A stretch of DNA of 64,000 nt from Desulforhopalus sp. (GTDB lineage Bacteria > Desulfobacterota > Desulfobulbia > Desulfobulbales > Desulfocapsaceae). Where the stretch lies: positions 186,001 through 250,000 of the forward strand of contig JAOTRX010000006.1 of the NCBI GenBank assembly GCA_030247675.1, given 5' to 3'. Made by a program: the position numbers and the translations under genes. The notes under the pieces were generated by a model. It was not told the DNA's origin and made no database searches. It saw nothing but the letters and a program-made list of their open reading frames with translations. Numbering within the stretch: position 1 is the first letter of the stretch; each line of letters begins with the position of its first letter. Shown piece by piece: positions 1 through 8,553 of this stretch.

Positions 1-3
1 ACA

Positions 4-50
4 TTCGGACGATCAGGCAATAATCAAGGAGGATCAGTCTACCGGTTTTT
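4..50. repeat. Upstream element, copy 1 (of two)
   Basis: This 47-bp stretch recurs at 2011-2057. By hand count 39 of 47 positions agree, including ATCAGGCAA, GAGGATC and TCTACCG. Each copy lies 110-130 bp upstream of a start codon (the Fe-S flavoprotein here, the alcohol dehydrogenase at the second copy). A shared regulatory or leader element is therefore likelier than a mobile repeat, but function is inferred only from position. Confidence 0.5.
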
Positions 51-162
51 CGTTCGTCTGCACTATAGTTGACCCATCACTCACTGGGATCTTCTGCGCT
101 GAATAGAGTTCTAAGGAAGCAAGTAACAACCAAACCTTGGAGCCAAAAAAGGAGAAAAAAGA

Positions 163-708
163 ATGCAAAAGAACAAAAAGGTATTGGTTTTGGCCGGGAG
201 TCCCAGAAAAGGGGGAAACTCCGACCTGTTATGCGATCAGTTTCTGCGTGGGGCCGGGGATGCCGGTCATTATGCGGAAAAAATATATGTGACGGACAAG
301 GAGATCAACCCCTGCACCGGCTGTGGAGCGTGTTTTGAAAAGAAAGGCGATTGCGTTCAGGAGGACGATATGGCTGGGATCCTGGATAAAATGGTCGCTG
401 CCGACGTCATCGTCATGGCAACCCCCGTCTATTTTTACTCCATGAACGGGCAGATGAAGACCCTCATCGACCGGACCTGTCCCAGGTATACTGAAATCAG
501 CAACAAGGAAATGTATTTTATCATGACTGCAGCGGTCGAGGGAAAGGAGCTGCTGGAAAGAACCCTGGAAGGCTTCAGAGGTTTTACTTCCTGTCTGAGC
601 GACGCCAAGGAAAAAGGAATGATCTACGGCACGGGAGCCTGGAATGTAGGGGATATCAAAGGGAGCGCGGCGATGATTGAGGCATATGAAATGGGAAAGA
701 ACGCGTAG
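163..708 (+). CDS. Flavodoxin-fold NAD(P)H-dependent FMN reductase / iron-sulfur flavoprotein
   Basis: A 181-residue cytoplasmic protein of the NADPH-dependent FMN reductase/ISF family. It opens with a beta strand and the FMN phosphate loop GSPRKGGNSD (residues 13-22). The Cys-rich stretch CTGCGACFEKKGDC (about residues 52-65) resembles the cluster ligands of archaeal-type iron-sulfur flavoproteins. The segment ATPVYFYSMNGQMKTLIDR is the usual second flavin-contact region. A strong ribosome site (GGAGAAAAAAG) precedes the ATG. Family members shuttle electrons between ferredoxin-type donors and flavin acceptors; the physiological partner here is unknown. It stands apart from the following phosphoesterase gene but shares an upstream element with the alcohol dehydrogenase operon. 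Confidence 0.85.
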   Translation: MQKNKKVLVLAGSPRKGGNSDLLCDQFLRGAGDAGHYAEKIYVTDKEINPCTGCGACFEKKGDCVQEDDMAGILDKMVAADVIVMATPVYFYSMNGQMKTLIDRTCPRYTEISNKEMYFIMTAAVEGKELLERTLEGFRGFTSCLSDAKEKGMIYGTGAWNVGDIKGSAAMIEAYEMGKNA

Positions 709-780
709 AAGACGGAGAGCACGGTATGAGCACGAATGATATGAGTAAAAGAGTCAAACCATATTGATGAGCACAAGATA

Positions 781-1914
781 ATGCGACTTGCAATCCCCTC
801 TCTGGTTCTCTTCATTTATATTGTTGGCAGTTTGATTACCTTCTTTCCTTGCCGCCCTCTGATAAAGGCGGTTGCCAGTATTGCGCTTCTGGTCATAAGC
901 CAGAAATATCTCATTTATGAAAGGCTCGGTGGCTCCTTTATCGCCCCCGATTTACCGGGTCCTGTGCTGCTGGCCCTGGAAATACTCTATGCCGCCATGG
1001 TCATCCTGGTCTTTCTGTTGGTACTGAAGGACGGACTGGCGCTCCTGCTCTGGCTGAGCCGCTGGCTGGGGACTTCCTGGCATCTGCCTTTTACCCCTGC
1101 GATCCGGGGCATCGGTCTGGCGGTTATCGCCCTGGTCCTCTGCCTCTATGGGACCTGGCAGTCCATCCGCGTTCCGGGTGTCCGCACGGTGGAAATCACT
1201 CTGCCGAAATTACCGGTAAGCCTCGATGGATTCTCCATTGTCCAGCTTTCCGATATCCACATCGGACCCTTTCTAAAAGGTGCCTGGCTCCGGGAGGTGG
1301 TGGCGAAGACCAACGCCCTGTCGCCAGACCTGGTGGCCGTTACCGGCGATATGATAGATGGTTCTCCGGAGGAGTTGACGGACGACGTGGCGCCCTTTGG
1401 GGATCTGCGGGCCAGGTATGGCGTATACGGGATTACCGGTAATCACGAATATTACTTCCGGGTCGAGGAGTGGCTGCCGGTTTTTGCGAAGCTGGGTATC
1501 ACCATGTTGATGAATGAACACCGGATCCTGGCTGCCGAAGGTGGCGGGGAGCTGGTCATCGCCGGTGTGGCCGACCAGGCCGCACAGCACTATGGCGGGG
1601 CAGGCCCGAATGTCACCACAGCTCTTGCCGGTGCGCCGGATGCGGTCAGGGTGCTGCTGGCCCATCGACCCAATGGCATAGCGGGAAGAAACAATGCCGA
1701 TCTTCAGCTCTCCGGCCACACCCATGGCGGGCACCTGTTTTTTCTCAAATGGCTGATCTCGGCCTTCAACGGCGGGCTGGTGGGTGGCCTGTACGAGGTC
1801 GTCGGCACGAAACTCTATGTCAGTCCGGGCACCGGGCTCTGGGCCGGCTTCTCCTGCCGTCTGGCCGTGCCGGCGGAAATTACCCACATTGTTTTACGAG
1901 CGCAGGCACACTAA
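781..1914 (+). CDS. Membrane-anchored metallophosphoesterase (YkuE/YaeI-like)
   Basis: A 377-residue protein with about four N-terminal transmembrane helices (residues 1-135) followed by a calcineurin-like phosphoesterase domain. The metal-binding motifs appear in order: SDIHIG, GDMIDG, GNHEYY, LLAHRP and GHTHGG. This set and the membrane anchor match the YkuE/YaeI group, some members of which hydrolyse UDP-2,3-diacylglucosamine or related phosphodiesters. The actual substrate cannot be read from sequence. The upstream reading frame has a stop at 742-744 and no other standard start, so 781 is the only good start, although its ribosome site is weak (GATGAG). Confidence 0.85.
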   Translation: MRLAIPSLVLFIYIVGSLITFFPCRPLIKAVASIALLVISQKYLIYERLGGSFIAPDLPGPVLLALEILYAAMVILVFLLVLKDGLALLLWLSRWLGTSWHLPFTPAIRGIGLAVIALVLCLYGTWQSIRVPGVRTVEITLPKLPVSLDGFSIVQLSDIHIGPFLKGAWLREVVAKTNALSPDLVAVTGDMIDGSPEELTDDVAPFGDLRARYGVYGITGNHEYYFRVEEWLPVFAKLGITMLMNEHRILAAEGGGELVIAGVADQAAQHYGGAGPNVTTALAGAPDAVRVLLAHRPNGIAGRNNADLQLSGHTHGGHLFFLKWLISAFNGGLVGGLYEVVGTKLYVSPGTGLWAGFSCRLAVPAEITHIVLRAQAH

Positions 1915-2010
1915 TATTTGCTTATTATTGAAAATCCGAAGTTTTTACCGATAGATAAAGAGGACTTTGGCTGTCCTTCGGCACTGCATAGACATACAAT
2001 CCAAGGTTGA

Positions 2011-2057
2011 TTCGGAGTATCAGGCAAGAATCAAAGAGGATCGATCTACCGCTTTTA
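2011..2057. repeat. Upstream element, copy 2
   Basis: Second copy of the 47-bp element at 4-50, about 127 bp before the Fe-alcohol dehydrogenase start. Just downstream, around 2116-2133, an imperfect stem (CCTAG with GCTAG) could form in the leader. No clear terminator or sigma-54 site accompanies it. The two copies suggest that the flavoprotein and the alcohol dehydrogenase operon share a regulator. Confidence 0.5.
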
Positions 2058-2183
2058 CTTTCCCGTGATGTAGTATTGATACAAGCTGACTGAGCGGCTT
2101 GGTCTGTTCCAAGAAAGCCTAGCCCTTGGCTAGAAACAGAAAGAAGCAACTGAGAAGCCACAATCGATCACAAGGAGATCATC

Positions 2184-3368
2184 ATGAAATTCGAATTCTA
2201 TAATCCCACCCGCCTCATCTTCGGTGCAGGAAGTCTCTCCCGTCTAGGCGAGGTCGTACGACAAAAGGGCAAGCGTGCCCTGGTAGTCACCGGCGGCGGC
2301 AGTGTCAAACGCAACGGCACCTTCGGCCGGGCGGTTGCAAGCCTTGAGGCGGCTGGCGTCACCGTGGTGGAATGCAGCGGCATCGAGCCCAACCCGCGCA
2401 TCAGTTCGGTGATTCGCGGCGCGCAGATCGCCCGTGACGAGAAGTGCGAGGTCATTGTCGCCCTTGGCGGCGGCAGCACCATGGATGCCTCGAAGGTCAT
2501 TGCCGCGGCCGTTCATTATGACGGCGATCCCTGGGACATGATTCTGCACGGTCAGGAGAAAGTGTACGTTCCGACGAAGGCCATGCCGGTGATCACCGTG
2601 CCGACGCTCGCCGCCACCGGTTCGGAGATGAATTGCGGGGCGGTTATCAGTAATGCCGAGACAACTACCAAGTCGTTTATCATGAACGAATGCCTGTATC
2701 CCTTCGCGGCGGTCGTCGATCCCGAACTGACCATGAGCGTGCCCAAGGACCAGACCGCCTACGGGGTCTGTGACCTGATCACCCACGTCACCGAGGGCTA
2801 TTTCAACGGGGTCGACGGCACGCCGATCCAGGACCGTTTTGCCGAAGGGGTCATCCAGACCGCCATGGAATGGGGCCCGAAGGCGGTGGCCGATGGCAGC
2901 AATCTTGAAGCGCGCGCCCAGGTGCAATGGGCCTCGGTGGTTGCCCTGAACGGCTGGGTACAGGTCGGCACCGATGGCGCATTTCCGGTGCACTTTATCG
3001 AGCACACCCTGTCCGCCCACCATGATGTCACCCATGGTGCCGGTCTGGCCGTCGTCAATCCGGCCTGGATGCGTTTTGCCGCAAAAGCCCGCCCGGAAAA
3101 ATTCGCGCAATTCGCCCAGCGCATCTTCGGGTTGCCGGCCGGAAAGAGCGACCTGAGCTGCGCCCTGGAAGGGATCGACCTCTTTGAAAGATTCCTCCGT
3201 TCCATTGGCTGCCCGACACGCTTGTCAGAGCTGAATATCGGCGAAGACATGCTTACACGCTATGCCCAGGATACCCTGAAGATTGTAAGCGACGGCAAAG
3301 GCAATCTGCCGGGGCGGCCATTGATGAGTGAGGCCGACATCGCCCTGGTGCTGCGCTCGGCCCTGTAA
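2184..3368 (+). CDS. Iron-containing (group III) alcohol dehydrogenase, butanol-dehydrogenase type
   Basis: A 394-residue cytoplasmic NAD(P)-dependent alcohol/aldehyde oxidoreductase of the Fe-ADH family. The nucleotide-binding segment GGGSTMDASK lies near residues 95-105. The metal ligands expected for the family are visible: Asp and His in CDLITHVTEGYF, His in HFIEHTLSA, and His in DVTHGAGLAV. Length is normal for BdhA/YqhD-like enzymes. The ribosome site AAGGAG precedes the ATG. It is the first gene of a tightly spaced run that continues through two DUF362 genes and a polyferredoxin to larB, with no terminator visible between them. Substrate is unknown. Confidence 0.9.
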   Translation: MKFEFYNPTRLIFGAGSLSRLGEVVRQKGKRALVVTGGGSVKRNGTFGRAVASLEAAGVTVVECSGIEPNPRISSVIRGAQIARDEKCEVIVALGGGSTMDASKVIAAAVHYDGDPWDMILHGQEKVYVPTKAMPVITVPTLAATGSEMNCGAVISNAETTTKSFIMNECLYPFAAVVDPELTMSVPKDQTAYGVCDLITHVTEGYFNGVDGTPIQDRFAEGVIQTAMEWGPKAVADGSNLEARAQVQWASVVALNGWVQVGTDGAFPVHFIEHTLSAHHDVTHGAGLAVVNPAWMRFAAKARPEKFAQFAQRIFGLPAGKSDLSCALEGIDLFERFLRSIGCPTRLSELNIGEDMLTRYAQDTLKIVSDGKGNLPGRPLMSEADIALVLRSAL

Positions 3369-3415
3369 TCACTGAGATGCCCATCAACATGTACAGGTAA
3401 AAAAGGAGGCCTTAT

Positions 3416-4348
3416 ATGTCTGACTCCATTACCCGCCGGACGTTTATCAAAGGCAGCACCGCTTTCGGGGTCAGTTCGATCCTTGGCGGCGGTATTGACG
3501 GCTGGATCCACCGGCCGGCACTCGCCGCCGCCACCGCCGATATCGTGGTGGTGCAGGGGGCCGATTATTTCCAGAGCGCTATGCGGGCCGTGGAGCTCCT
3601 CGGCGGCATGGGCAGATTCGTCGCCAAAGGTGCGAGGGTGGGATTGTTGATCAATTCGCCCTGGGACAATCCGGGCAGTTACGTGCGGCCGGATATTGTT
3701 CTGGCGGTGCTCCGCATGTGCCGGGAAGCCGGAGCGAAGGAAATCGGCGTTTTCAAGGAGCTCAGCAGCAGTTACTGGAAACGCAGTCCCCTGGCCGCGA
3801 AGTTCGCTGACGATATCAAGAGTATCACCACTATTGGTGGTGACCATATGGAGGTGGCCATCCCGCGCGGCAAGACGCTGAAAAAGGCCGATGTCGCCAA
3901 GGCCCTTCTCGAATGCGATGTGTTCATCAATATCCCTATCGCCAAAGACCACAGTGGGCTCGGCTTTACCGGCACCTTGAAGAACATGATGGGCCTGACC
4001 TCGTTTGCCACCAACATGTACTTCCATCACGGTTCGGGCAAGCTCGGCTGGTATGACGATGTCGATTTCCTGGCTCAGTGCATTGCCGATATCAATCTGT
4101 TGCGCAGGCCCGATCTCTGCATCTTCGACGGCACCGAGATCCTTGCGACCAACGGCCCGCGGGGGCCGGGAAAGCTCGTCAAACCGCAGAAGGTCTTCGC
4201 CGGTGTCGACCGGGTGGCCCTTGATGTCTATGGTGCCAACCTCCTCGGTATCAAAGGCGATGAGGTGCGCACCGCCCAGTTGGCGCATGAGCATGGGCTG
4301 GGGGAGATTGATCTGACGAGATTGCGCATTGAAGAGGTGATGGCATGA
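3416..4348 (+). CDS. DUF362 domain protein, Tat-exported (copy 1)
   Basis: A 310-residue protein with a twin-arginine signal (TRRTFIKGSTAFG, residues 6-18) followed by a DUF362 domain. DUF362 proteins are poorly characterised, often linked to Fe-S proteins, and no reaction is firmly established. Typical family segments are visible: AKGARVGLLINSPWDN, IPIAKDHSGLGFTGTLKNMMG, and a C-terminal VDRVALDVYGANLLG. It resembles the second DUF362 protein at 5277-6194 and is separated from it only by a DUF6599-like gene. AAAAGGAGG precedes the start. The stop overlaps the next start (ATGA), indicating translational coupling. Confidence 0.85.
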   Translation: MSDSITRRTFIKGSTAFGVSSILGGGIDGWIHRPALAAATADIVVVQGADYFQSAMRAVELLGGMGRFVAKGARVGLLINSPWDNPGSYVRPDIVLAVLRMCREAGAKEIGVFKELSSSYWKRSPLAAKFADDIKSITTIGGDHMEVAIPRGKTLKKADVAKALLECDVFINIPIAKDHSGLGFTGTLKNMMGLTSFATNMYFHHGSGKLGWYDDVDFLAQCIADINLLRRPDLCIFDGTEILATNGPRGPGKLVKPQKVFAGVDRVALDVYGANLLGIKGDEVRTAQLAHEHGLGEIDLTRLRIEEVMA

Positions 4349-5259
4349 GATGGCGGTTGCCGGGAGGGCAGCTCGCCCTCCTCTTGTTCCTTTTCGTGGC
4401 AAGCGCTACGGCTGGGCAGGCGGAGGACCTTACCGGTCTCCTGCCGGCGGACGGCGAGGTTGCCGGTCTAACGCAAAGCGACACGCCACAGGTCTTCCAC
4501 GGCGAAGACCTCTATCAGATGATCGACGGCGGGGCGGACATCTACCATGAGTACGGCTTTCGCCAGGTGTTGAGTGCCGAGTACGCGGGCGATCCTGATA
4601 AAATCATCAAGCTCGAACTGTACGAGATGGCAAGTCCGCTGGCTGCCTACGGCCTCTATAGCTTCAAGGTCGGGGAGGGAGGTAAGGAACTTGCCATCGG
4701 TCGGGAAGGGCGCCTCGAAGATTACTACCTCAATTTCTGGAAGGGCAACATGCAGGTGACGCTGATCGGCCAGGACGCGGGCGAAGAGACGGTGCAGGGC
4801 GTCGTCGCGCTGGCGGAGGCGATTGCCGCCAAAATCACGGCAACCGGTGCCCGGCCGGAGCTGGCCGACCTCCTGTTACGGGAACCGCTGGCCTTTTCCC
4901 GGGCCAAGTACCTGCGCGGGCCGATTGGTCTGATGAACAGCTATGTCTTTGACCGGGAGGATATTTTCCGCGTCCGTGATGGGTTTGCCGGCCGGGTCGA
5001 GGCTTGTCTGGCCATGGTGTTTCGCTACCCAGGCGCCCCTGAGAGCGCCGGAGCCTATGAATACGCCACGAGCAAGCTCTTGGCCGGGACCAGGTTTTCA
5101 AAGCAAAGCCAGCAGGAAAATCACTTCACCATGGTTGACCGCAAGGCAGAGCACATTATGATTACGCAAACGGGGCGGCATATAGCTATCGTTATCGGCA
5201 AAGACGTGAGAAAGGTACAATCTATCTCAGCGGGCTTGGTTGCAAAGCTGAAACTCTGA
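4345..5259 (+). CDS. Exported DUF6599-like protein
   Basis: A 304-residue protein with an N-terminal Sec-type signal (hydrophobic LALLLFLFVASATA, cleavage near GQAED). The mature part contains YQMIDGGADIYHEYGF, the hallmark of DUF6599-type proteins, which recur beside Tat-exported DUF362 proteins. No catalytic motif is recognisable. Its start overlaps the stop of the first DUF362 gene by four bases and it is followed 17 bases later by the second, so the three were probably retained as a unit. It may form part of a periplasmic complex with them; that is inference from position. Confidence 0.7.
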   Translation: MRWRLPGGQLALLLFLFVASATAGQAEDLTGLLPADGEVAGLTQSDTPQVFHGEDLYQMIDGGADIYHEYGFRQVLSAEYAGDPDKIIKLELYEMASPLAAYGLYSFKVGEGGKELAIGREGRLEDYYLNFWKGNMQVTLIGQDAGEETVQGVVALAEAIAAKITATGARPELADLLLREPLAFSRAKYLRGPIGLMNSYVFDREDIFRVRDGFAGRVEACLAMVFRYPGAPESAGAYEYATSKLLAGTRFSKQSQQENHFTMVDRKAEHIMITQTGRHIAIVIGKDVRKVQSISAGLVAKLKL

Positions 5260-5276
5260 AAACTCGGGAGGATACC

Positions 5277-6194
5277 ATGGACCGTCGTGATTTTATGAAA
5301 AAAGCCATCGGCACCGGCATCGTTGCCGGATCGACCGTGGCCTTAGGTGACTACGCCGGGCTCTTTGCCGCAACGGACGCCCCACCGGTCTACGATCTTG
5401 TTGCCGTCAAGGGCGGCGAACCGGAGGCCATGTTTGATAAGGCCATTGCCTCCCTTGGCGGCATCGGGGAGTTCGTACCCAAGGGCAGCAAGGTCCTCGT
5501 TAAACCGAATATCGGCTGGGACGTCACCCCCGACCGCGCCGGCAACACCCATCCAAAACTGGTCGGCCGCATCGTCGAACAATGCCTTGCCGCCGGGGCC
5601 AAGCAGGTCTCGGTTTTTGATCATACCTGCGACCCCTGGGCGCAGTGCTACCGCAACAGCGGCATCGAGCGGGCGGTAAAGGATGCCGGCGGGAGGATCG
5701 TTTCCGGCGACAGCGAGGGTTACTACCAGAAGGTCGCCGTGCCGAACGGCAAGCGGCTCAGGGAGGCGAAGGTGCACGAGCTGCTCCTCGAAGCCGATGT
5801 CTTTATCAACGTGCCGATACTCAAGCATCACAGCTCGTCGCTGGTCACTATCGGCATGAAAAACCTCATGGGCGTGGTCTGGGATCGCGGCTTCTGGCAC
5901 CGCAACGACCTGCACCAGTGCATCGCTGACTTTGCCTCGTACCGCAAGCCGACCCTGACCGTGGTCGATGCCTATAATGTCATGAAGCAGAACGGCCCGC
6001 GCGGGGTGTCGGCAGGCGATGTCGTGGCGATGAAATCGTTGATCGTATCCAGGGACATGGTGGCCGCTGACGCCGCCGCGGCCAAGCTCTTCGGCGCCGA
6101 ACCGATGGACATCCCCCACATCCAGCTGGCATCTGAGATGAATCTCGGGCGGATCGACCTCGGTAGACTGTCGATCAACCGCATCAAGCTGTAA
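5277..6194 (+). CDS. DUF362 domain protein, Tat-exported (copy 2)
   Basis: A 305-residue paralogue of the protein at 3416-4348. It has a Tat signal (MDRRDFMKKAIGTG) and the DUF362 core: FVPKGSKVLVKPNIGWD, VFINVPILKHHSSS, IGMKNLMGVVWDR and a C-terminal DMVAADAAAAKLFG. The KPN and conserved His/Lys positions are typical of the family. GGGAGG lies just upstream of the ATG. The following polyferredoxin gene starts four bases after the stop, the usual partner arrangement: a periplasmic DUF362 protein fed by a membrane Fe-S protein. The reaction is unknown. Confidence 0.85.
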   Translation: MDRRDFMKKAIGTGIVAGSTVALGDYAGLFAATDAPPVYDLVAVKGGEPEAMFDKAIASLGGIGEFVPKGSKVLVKPNIGWDVTPDRAGNTHPKLVGRIVEQCLAAGAKQVSVFDHTCDPWAQCYRNSGIERAVKDAGGRIVSGDSEGYYQKVAVPNGKRLREAKVHELLLEADVFINVPILKHHSSSLVTIGMKNLMGVVWDRGFWHRNDLHQCIADFASYRKPTLTVVDAYNVMKQNGPRGVSAGDVVAMKSLIVSRDMVAADAAAAKLFGAEPMDIPHIQLASEMNLGRIDLGRLSINRIKL

Positions 6195-6198
6195 TGAT

Positions 6199-7791
6199 AT
6201 GCGGTTGTACCGGTTAAAAACCCTGCGCGTCGGCGTGGCGCTGGTCGTTTTCACGCTGATCGCCTTGGTATTTCTTGATGTCCATAACCTGGTCGCGCCT
6301 TCCGTCGCAAAGGGCCTGCTTTACCCGCAGTTCGTGCCGTCGCTGCTGCAGTACCTGGGCGCTCCGGTGCTTGCGGCAAGCGGCTTTATCGTCGTAGTTG
6401 TTTGCACCCTGCTATTTGGCCGGGTCTACTGTTCGACCCTTTGCCCGCTTGGAACGCTGCAGGACGCCATCGGTTTTGTCGCCCGGAGAAAACGACGACG
6501 GCGCGGTTTTCAATATTCTGAGGAGCATACTGTCCTGAGGTATACCATCCTTATGGTGACGGTGCTTTTGCTCCTGTCCGGCAGCGGCCTGCTGCTTAAC
6601 CTGCTTGATCCATTCAGCAGCTTTGGCCGGATCGCCACCAATCTCTTTCGCCCGGTGCTCCTCTTTGTAAATAACCTCACCGCCGCTGCCTTCGAGCAGT
6701 GGGGAGTGTACGGCCTGCCCCGGGTGCGCTGGGCGGTATTTGCTCCGGCCTCCGTCGGTGTCTCCCTGGCGACCCTGCTGCTGATTGCCTGGTTTGCCGC
6801 ACGGCATGGCCGCCTCTACTGCAACACCCTCTGCCCGGTGGGGACGCTGCTCGGGCTTCTTGCCGGGATCTCCTGGTTGCGCCTTACCATCAACCGCGAA
6901 GGCTGCAAGGGCTGCAAACTCTGTGAAGATGTCTGTAAGGCCGGTTGTATCGATTCCGGCAGGAAAACGGTGGACAGCCGCCGCTGCGTCAGCTGCTATA
7001 ATTGCCTGACTGTTTGCCGCAAGAATGGCCTGCGTTTTGAAAATAATTGGCGCAGGCGCATCGCCGAGACCCCTCCAAACGAGGAGCGGCGAGGGTTCCT
7101 CGTGCATTCCGGGATCTTCCTTTTGGGACTTGCCGGTCCCCCTGAAGACACCAAGGTCATCGTCCAAAGCAAGCCGACGACGATTGTCCCGCAGGTAACC
7201 AGTCCAGCCTCGCCGCCAGGTTCCGGCAGCATCGCCCGCTATACCGCCACCTGCACCGCCTGCCATCTCTGTGTCAGCGCCTGCCCGTCGCGGGTGCTGG
7301 TGCCTTCGCTCTTTCAATTTGGTACGGATGGCCTGCTGCAGCCGCAGCTGAACTTTCACACCGGTCATTGCAATTACGAGTGCACGATCTGCATGGAGGT
7401 CTGCCCGAGCGGCGCCCTGGTGCCGATGGGCGTTGCGCAAAAAAAACTGACCCAACTGGGTGTTGCCAAGTTTATCAAGGAAAACTGCGTCGTCTATACC
7501 GACAACACCGCCTGCGGCGCCTGCTCCGAGCATTGCCCGACCAAGGCGGTGGATATGGTGCCCTATGTCAACCCTCTTGCCAGCCTTGTGGGTCCGGCCA
7601 CCAAGGATCTGAAGATCCCGGAGATGAAGCCGGAGTACTGCATTGGCTGCGGCGGCTGCGAGCACGCCTGTCCCACCAAGCCCTACAAGGCGATTTTTGT
7701 CGACGGCAACCCGGAACACAAGCTTGCCAAGAAACCGCTGGTGAAAAAAATCGAAGTTCAGGTTGATAACAACGAGGACTTTCCGTTTTAA
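6199..7791 (+). CDS. Membrane-bound polyferredoxin (NapH/CcoG-like) with extra ferredoxin domains
   Basis: A 530-residue inner-membrane electron-transfer protein. The first ~230 residues contain about five transmembrane helices and two NapH-type motifs (CSTLCPLG and CNTLCPVG). Two 4Fe-4S motifs follow (CKGCKLCEDVCKAGC and CVSCYNCLTVCRKNG), then a linker and a C-terminal block with four further Cys clusters (CTACHLCVSACP, CTICMEVCP, CGACSEHCP, CIGCGGCEHACP). NapH proteins pass electrons between the quinone pool and periplasmic or cytoplasmic partners. Here the likely partners are the two exported DUF362 proteins encoded immediately upstream. The ribosome site is weak, consistent with coupling to the preceding gene. 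Confidence 0.85.
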   Translation: MRLYRLKTLRVGVALVVFTLIALVFLDVHNLVAPSVAKGLLYPQFVPSLLQYLGAPVLAASGFIVVVVCTLLFGRVYCSTLCPLGTLQDAIGFVARRKRRRRGFQYSEEHTVLRYTILMVTVLLLLSGSGLLLNLLDPFSSFGRIATNLFRPVLLFVNNLTAAAFEQWGVYGLPRVRWAVFAPASVGVSLATLLLIAWFAARHGRLYCNTLCPVGTLLGLLAGISWLRLTINREGCKGCKLCEDVCKAGCIDSGRKTVDSRRCVSCYNCLTVCRKNGLRFENNWRRRIAETPPNEERRGFLVHSGIFLLGLAGPPEDTKVIVQSKPTTIVPQVTSPASPPGSGSIARYTATCTACHLCVSACPSRVLVPSLFQFGTDGLLQPQLNFHTGHCNYECTICMEVCPSGALVPMGVAQKKLTQLGVAKFIKENCVVYTDNTACGACSEHCPTKAVDMVPYVNPLASLVGPATKDLKIPEMKPEYCIGCGGCEHACPTKPYKAIFVDGNPEHKLAKKPLVKKIEVQVDNNEDFPF

Positions 7792-7836
7792 TACCGTACT
7801 GAAGATGTGAAACCCATGGAAAGCTGAAGAGGTAAT

Positions 7837-8490
7837 ATGAATCACGGTATTCTTTTTGATCATTGCCGCACTGCCCGCATCGGTCTGCCGGAGGCGGTGT
7901 TCTGCGAGGGCAAACCTGCGGCGGCGGTGGTCGAGCTGCTGTCGCGGTTCGGCAGGGGCTCCGGCCATCCGGTCCTCTTTACCCGTCTCGCCCCGGATGT
8001 GTTTGCAGAGGCGCCGGAGACGGTTCGCAGCGGCTTTGACTATCACCCCTTGTCGCGCACGGCCTTCGGCGACACCCTGCCATCAAAGGGCAAGGGTCGG
8101 GTGGCGGTGGTCTCCGCCGGGACCGCCGATAGCTTCGTGGCCTGGGAGGCGGTGCGGACCCTTAGCTATCTCGGTATCGAGCAGAAGATCTTCGAGGATT
8201 GCGGCGTTGCCGGACTGTGGCGGCTGGCGGAACGGCTGGAGGAAATCAACACCTTTGACGCGCTGGTGGTCGTGGCAGGACTTGACGCCGCCCTGATCAG
8301 CGTCCTGGGGGGGCTGACGCCCAAGCCGGTCTTCGGCGTGCCGACTTCCGTCGGCTACGGCGTGGCCCAGGGCGGCAAGGCGGCGCTGATGAGCATGCTT
8401 GCAAGCTGCGCCCCGGGGGTGGCGATCATGAATATCGACAACGGCTATGGCGCGGCCTGCGCCGCCGCCAGGGTGGTGAACAGTCTGTGA
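7837..8490 (+). CDS. larB: LarB, nicotinate adenine dinucleotide carboxylase/hydrolase for the nickel-pincer cofactor
   Basis: A 217-residue protein of the AIR-carboxylase (PurE-like) fold. The motif VVSAGTADSFVAWEA and the C-terminal run GLDAALISVLGGL, PVFGVPTSVGYG, SCAPGVAIMNIDNGYGAA are diagnostic of LarB. In the characterised pathway LarB carboxylates and hydrolyses nicotinic acid adenine dinucleotide; LarE and LarC then add sulfur and nickel. Neither larC, larE nor a larA is present in this window, so this copy is an orphan here. AAGAGG precedes the ATG. It is the last gene of the Fe-ADH/DUF362 run, hinting that a nickel-pincer enzyme may act with that pathway. Function at family level is secure; the target enzyme is unknown. 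Confidence 0.85.
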   Translation: MNHGILFDHCRTARIGLPEAVFCEGKPAAAVVELLSRFGRGSGHPVLFTRLAPDVFAEAPETVRSGFDYHPLSRTAFGDTLPSKGKGRVAVVSAGTADSFVAWEAVRTLSYLGIEQKIFEDCGVAGLWRLAERLEEINTFDALVVVAGLDAALISVLGGLTPKPVFGVPTSVGYGVAQGGKAALMSMLASCAPGVAIMNIDNGYGAACAAARVVNSL

Positions 8491-8553
8491 GTGGCGATGA
8501 ACAGCTTTGACGCCGAATAGCCTCGGTGTTTTCTGGGTCAGTCAGATGGTCCT

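Noticed and set aside
1968..1982. Possible sigma-54 site upstream of the alcohol dehydrogenase (TGGCTGTCCTTCGGC)
   Set aside because: Spacing fits but the -12 element is CGGC rather than TTGC, and it is 200 bp from the start without a supporting activator site.
3260..4402. 380-codon minus-strand open frame
   Set aside because: Shadow of the DUF362 gene; no recognisable domain, and the plus-strand gene has a Tat signal and conserved family segments.
6412..8046. 544-codon minus-strand open frame
   Set aside because: It lies opposite the polyferredoxin and larB genes; the composition is a high-GC shadow with no family motif and no ribosome site.
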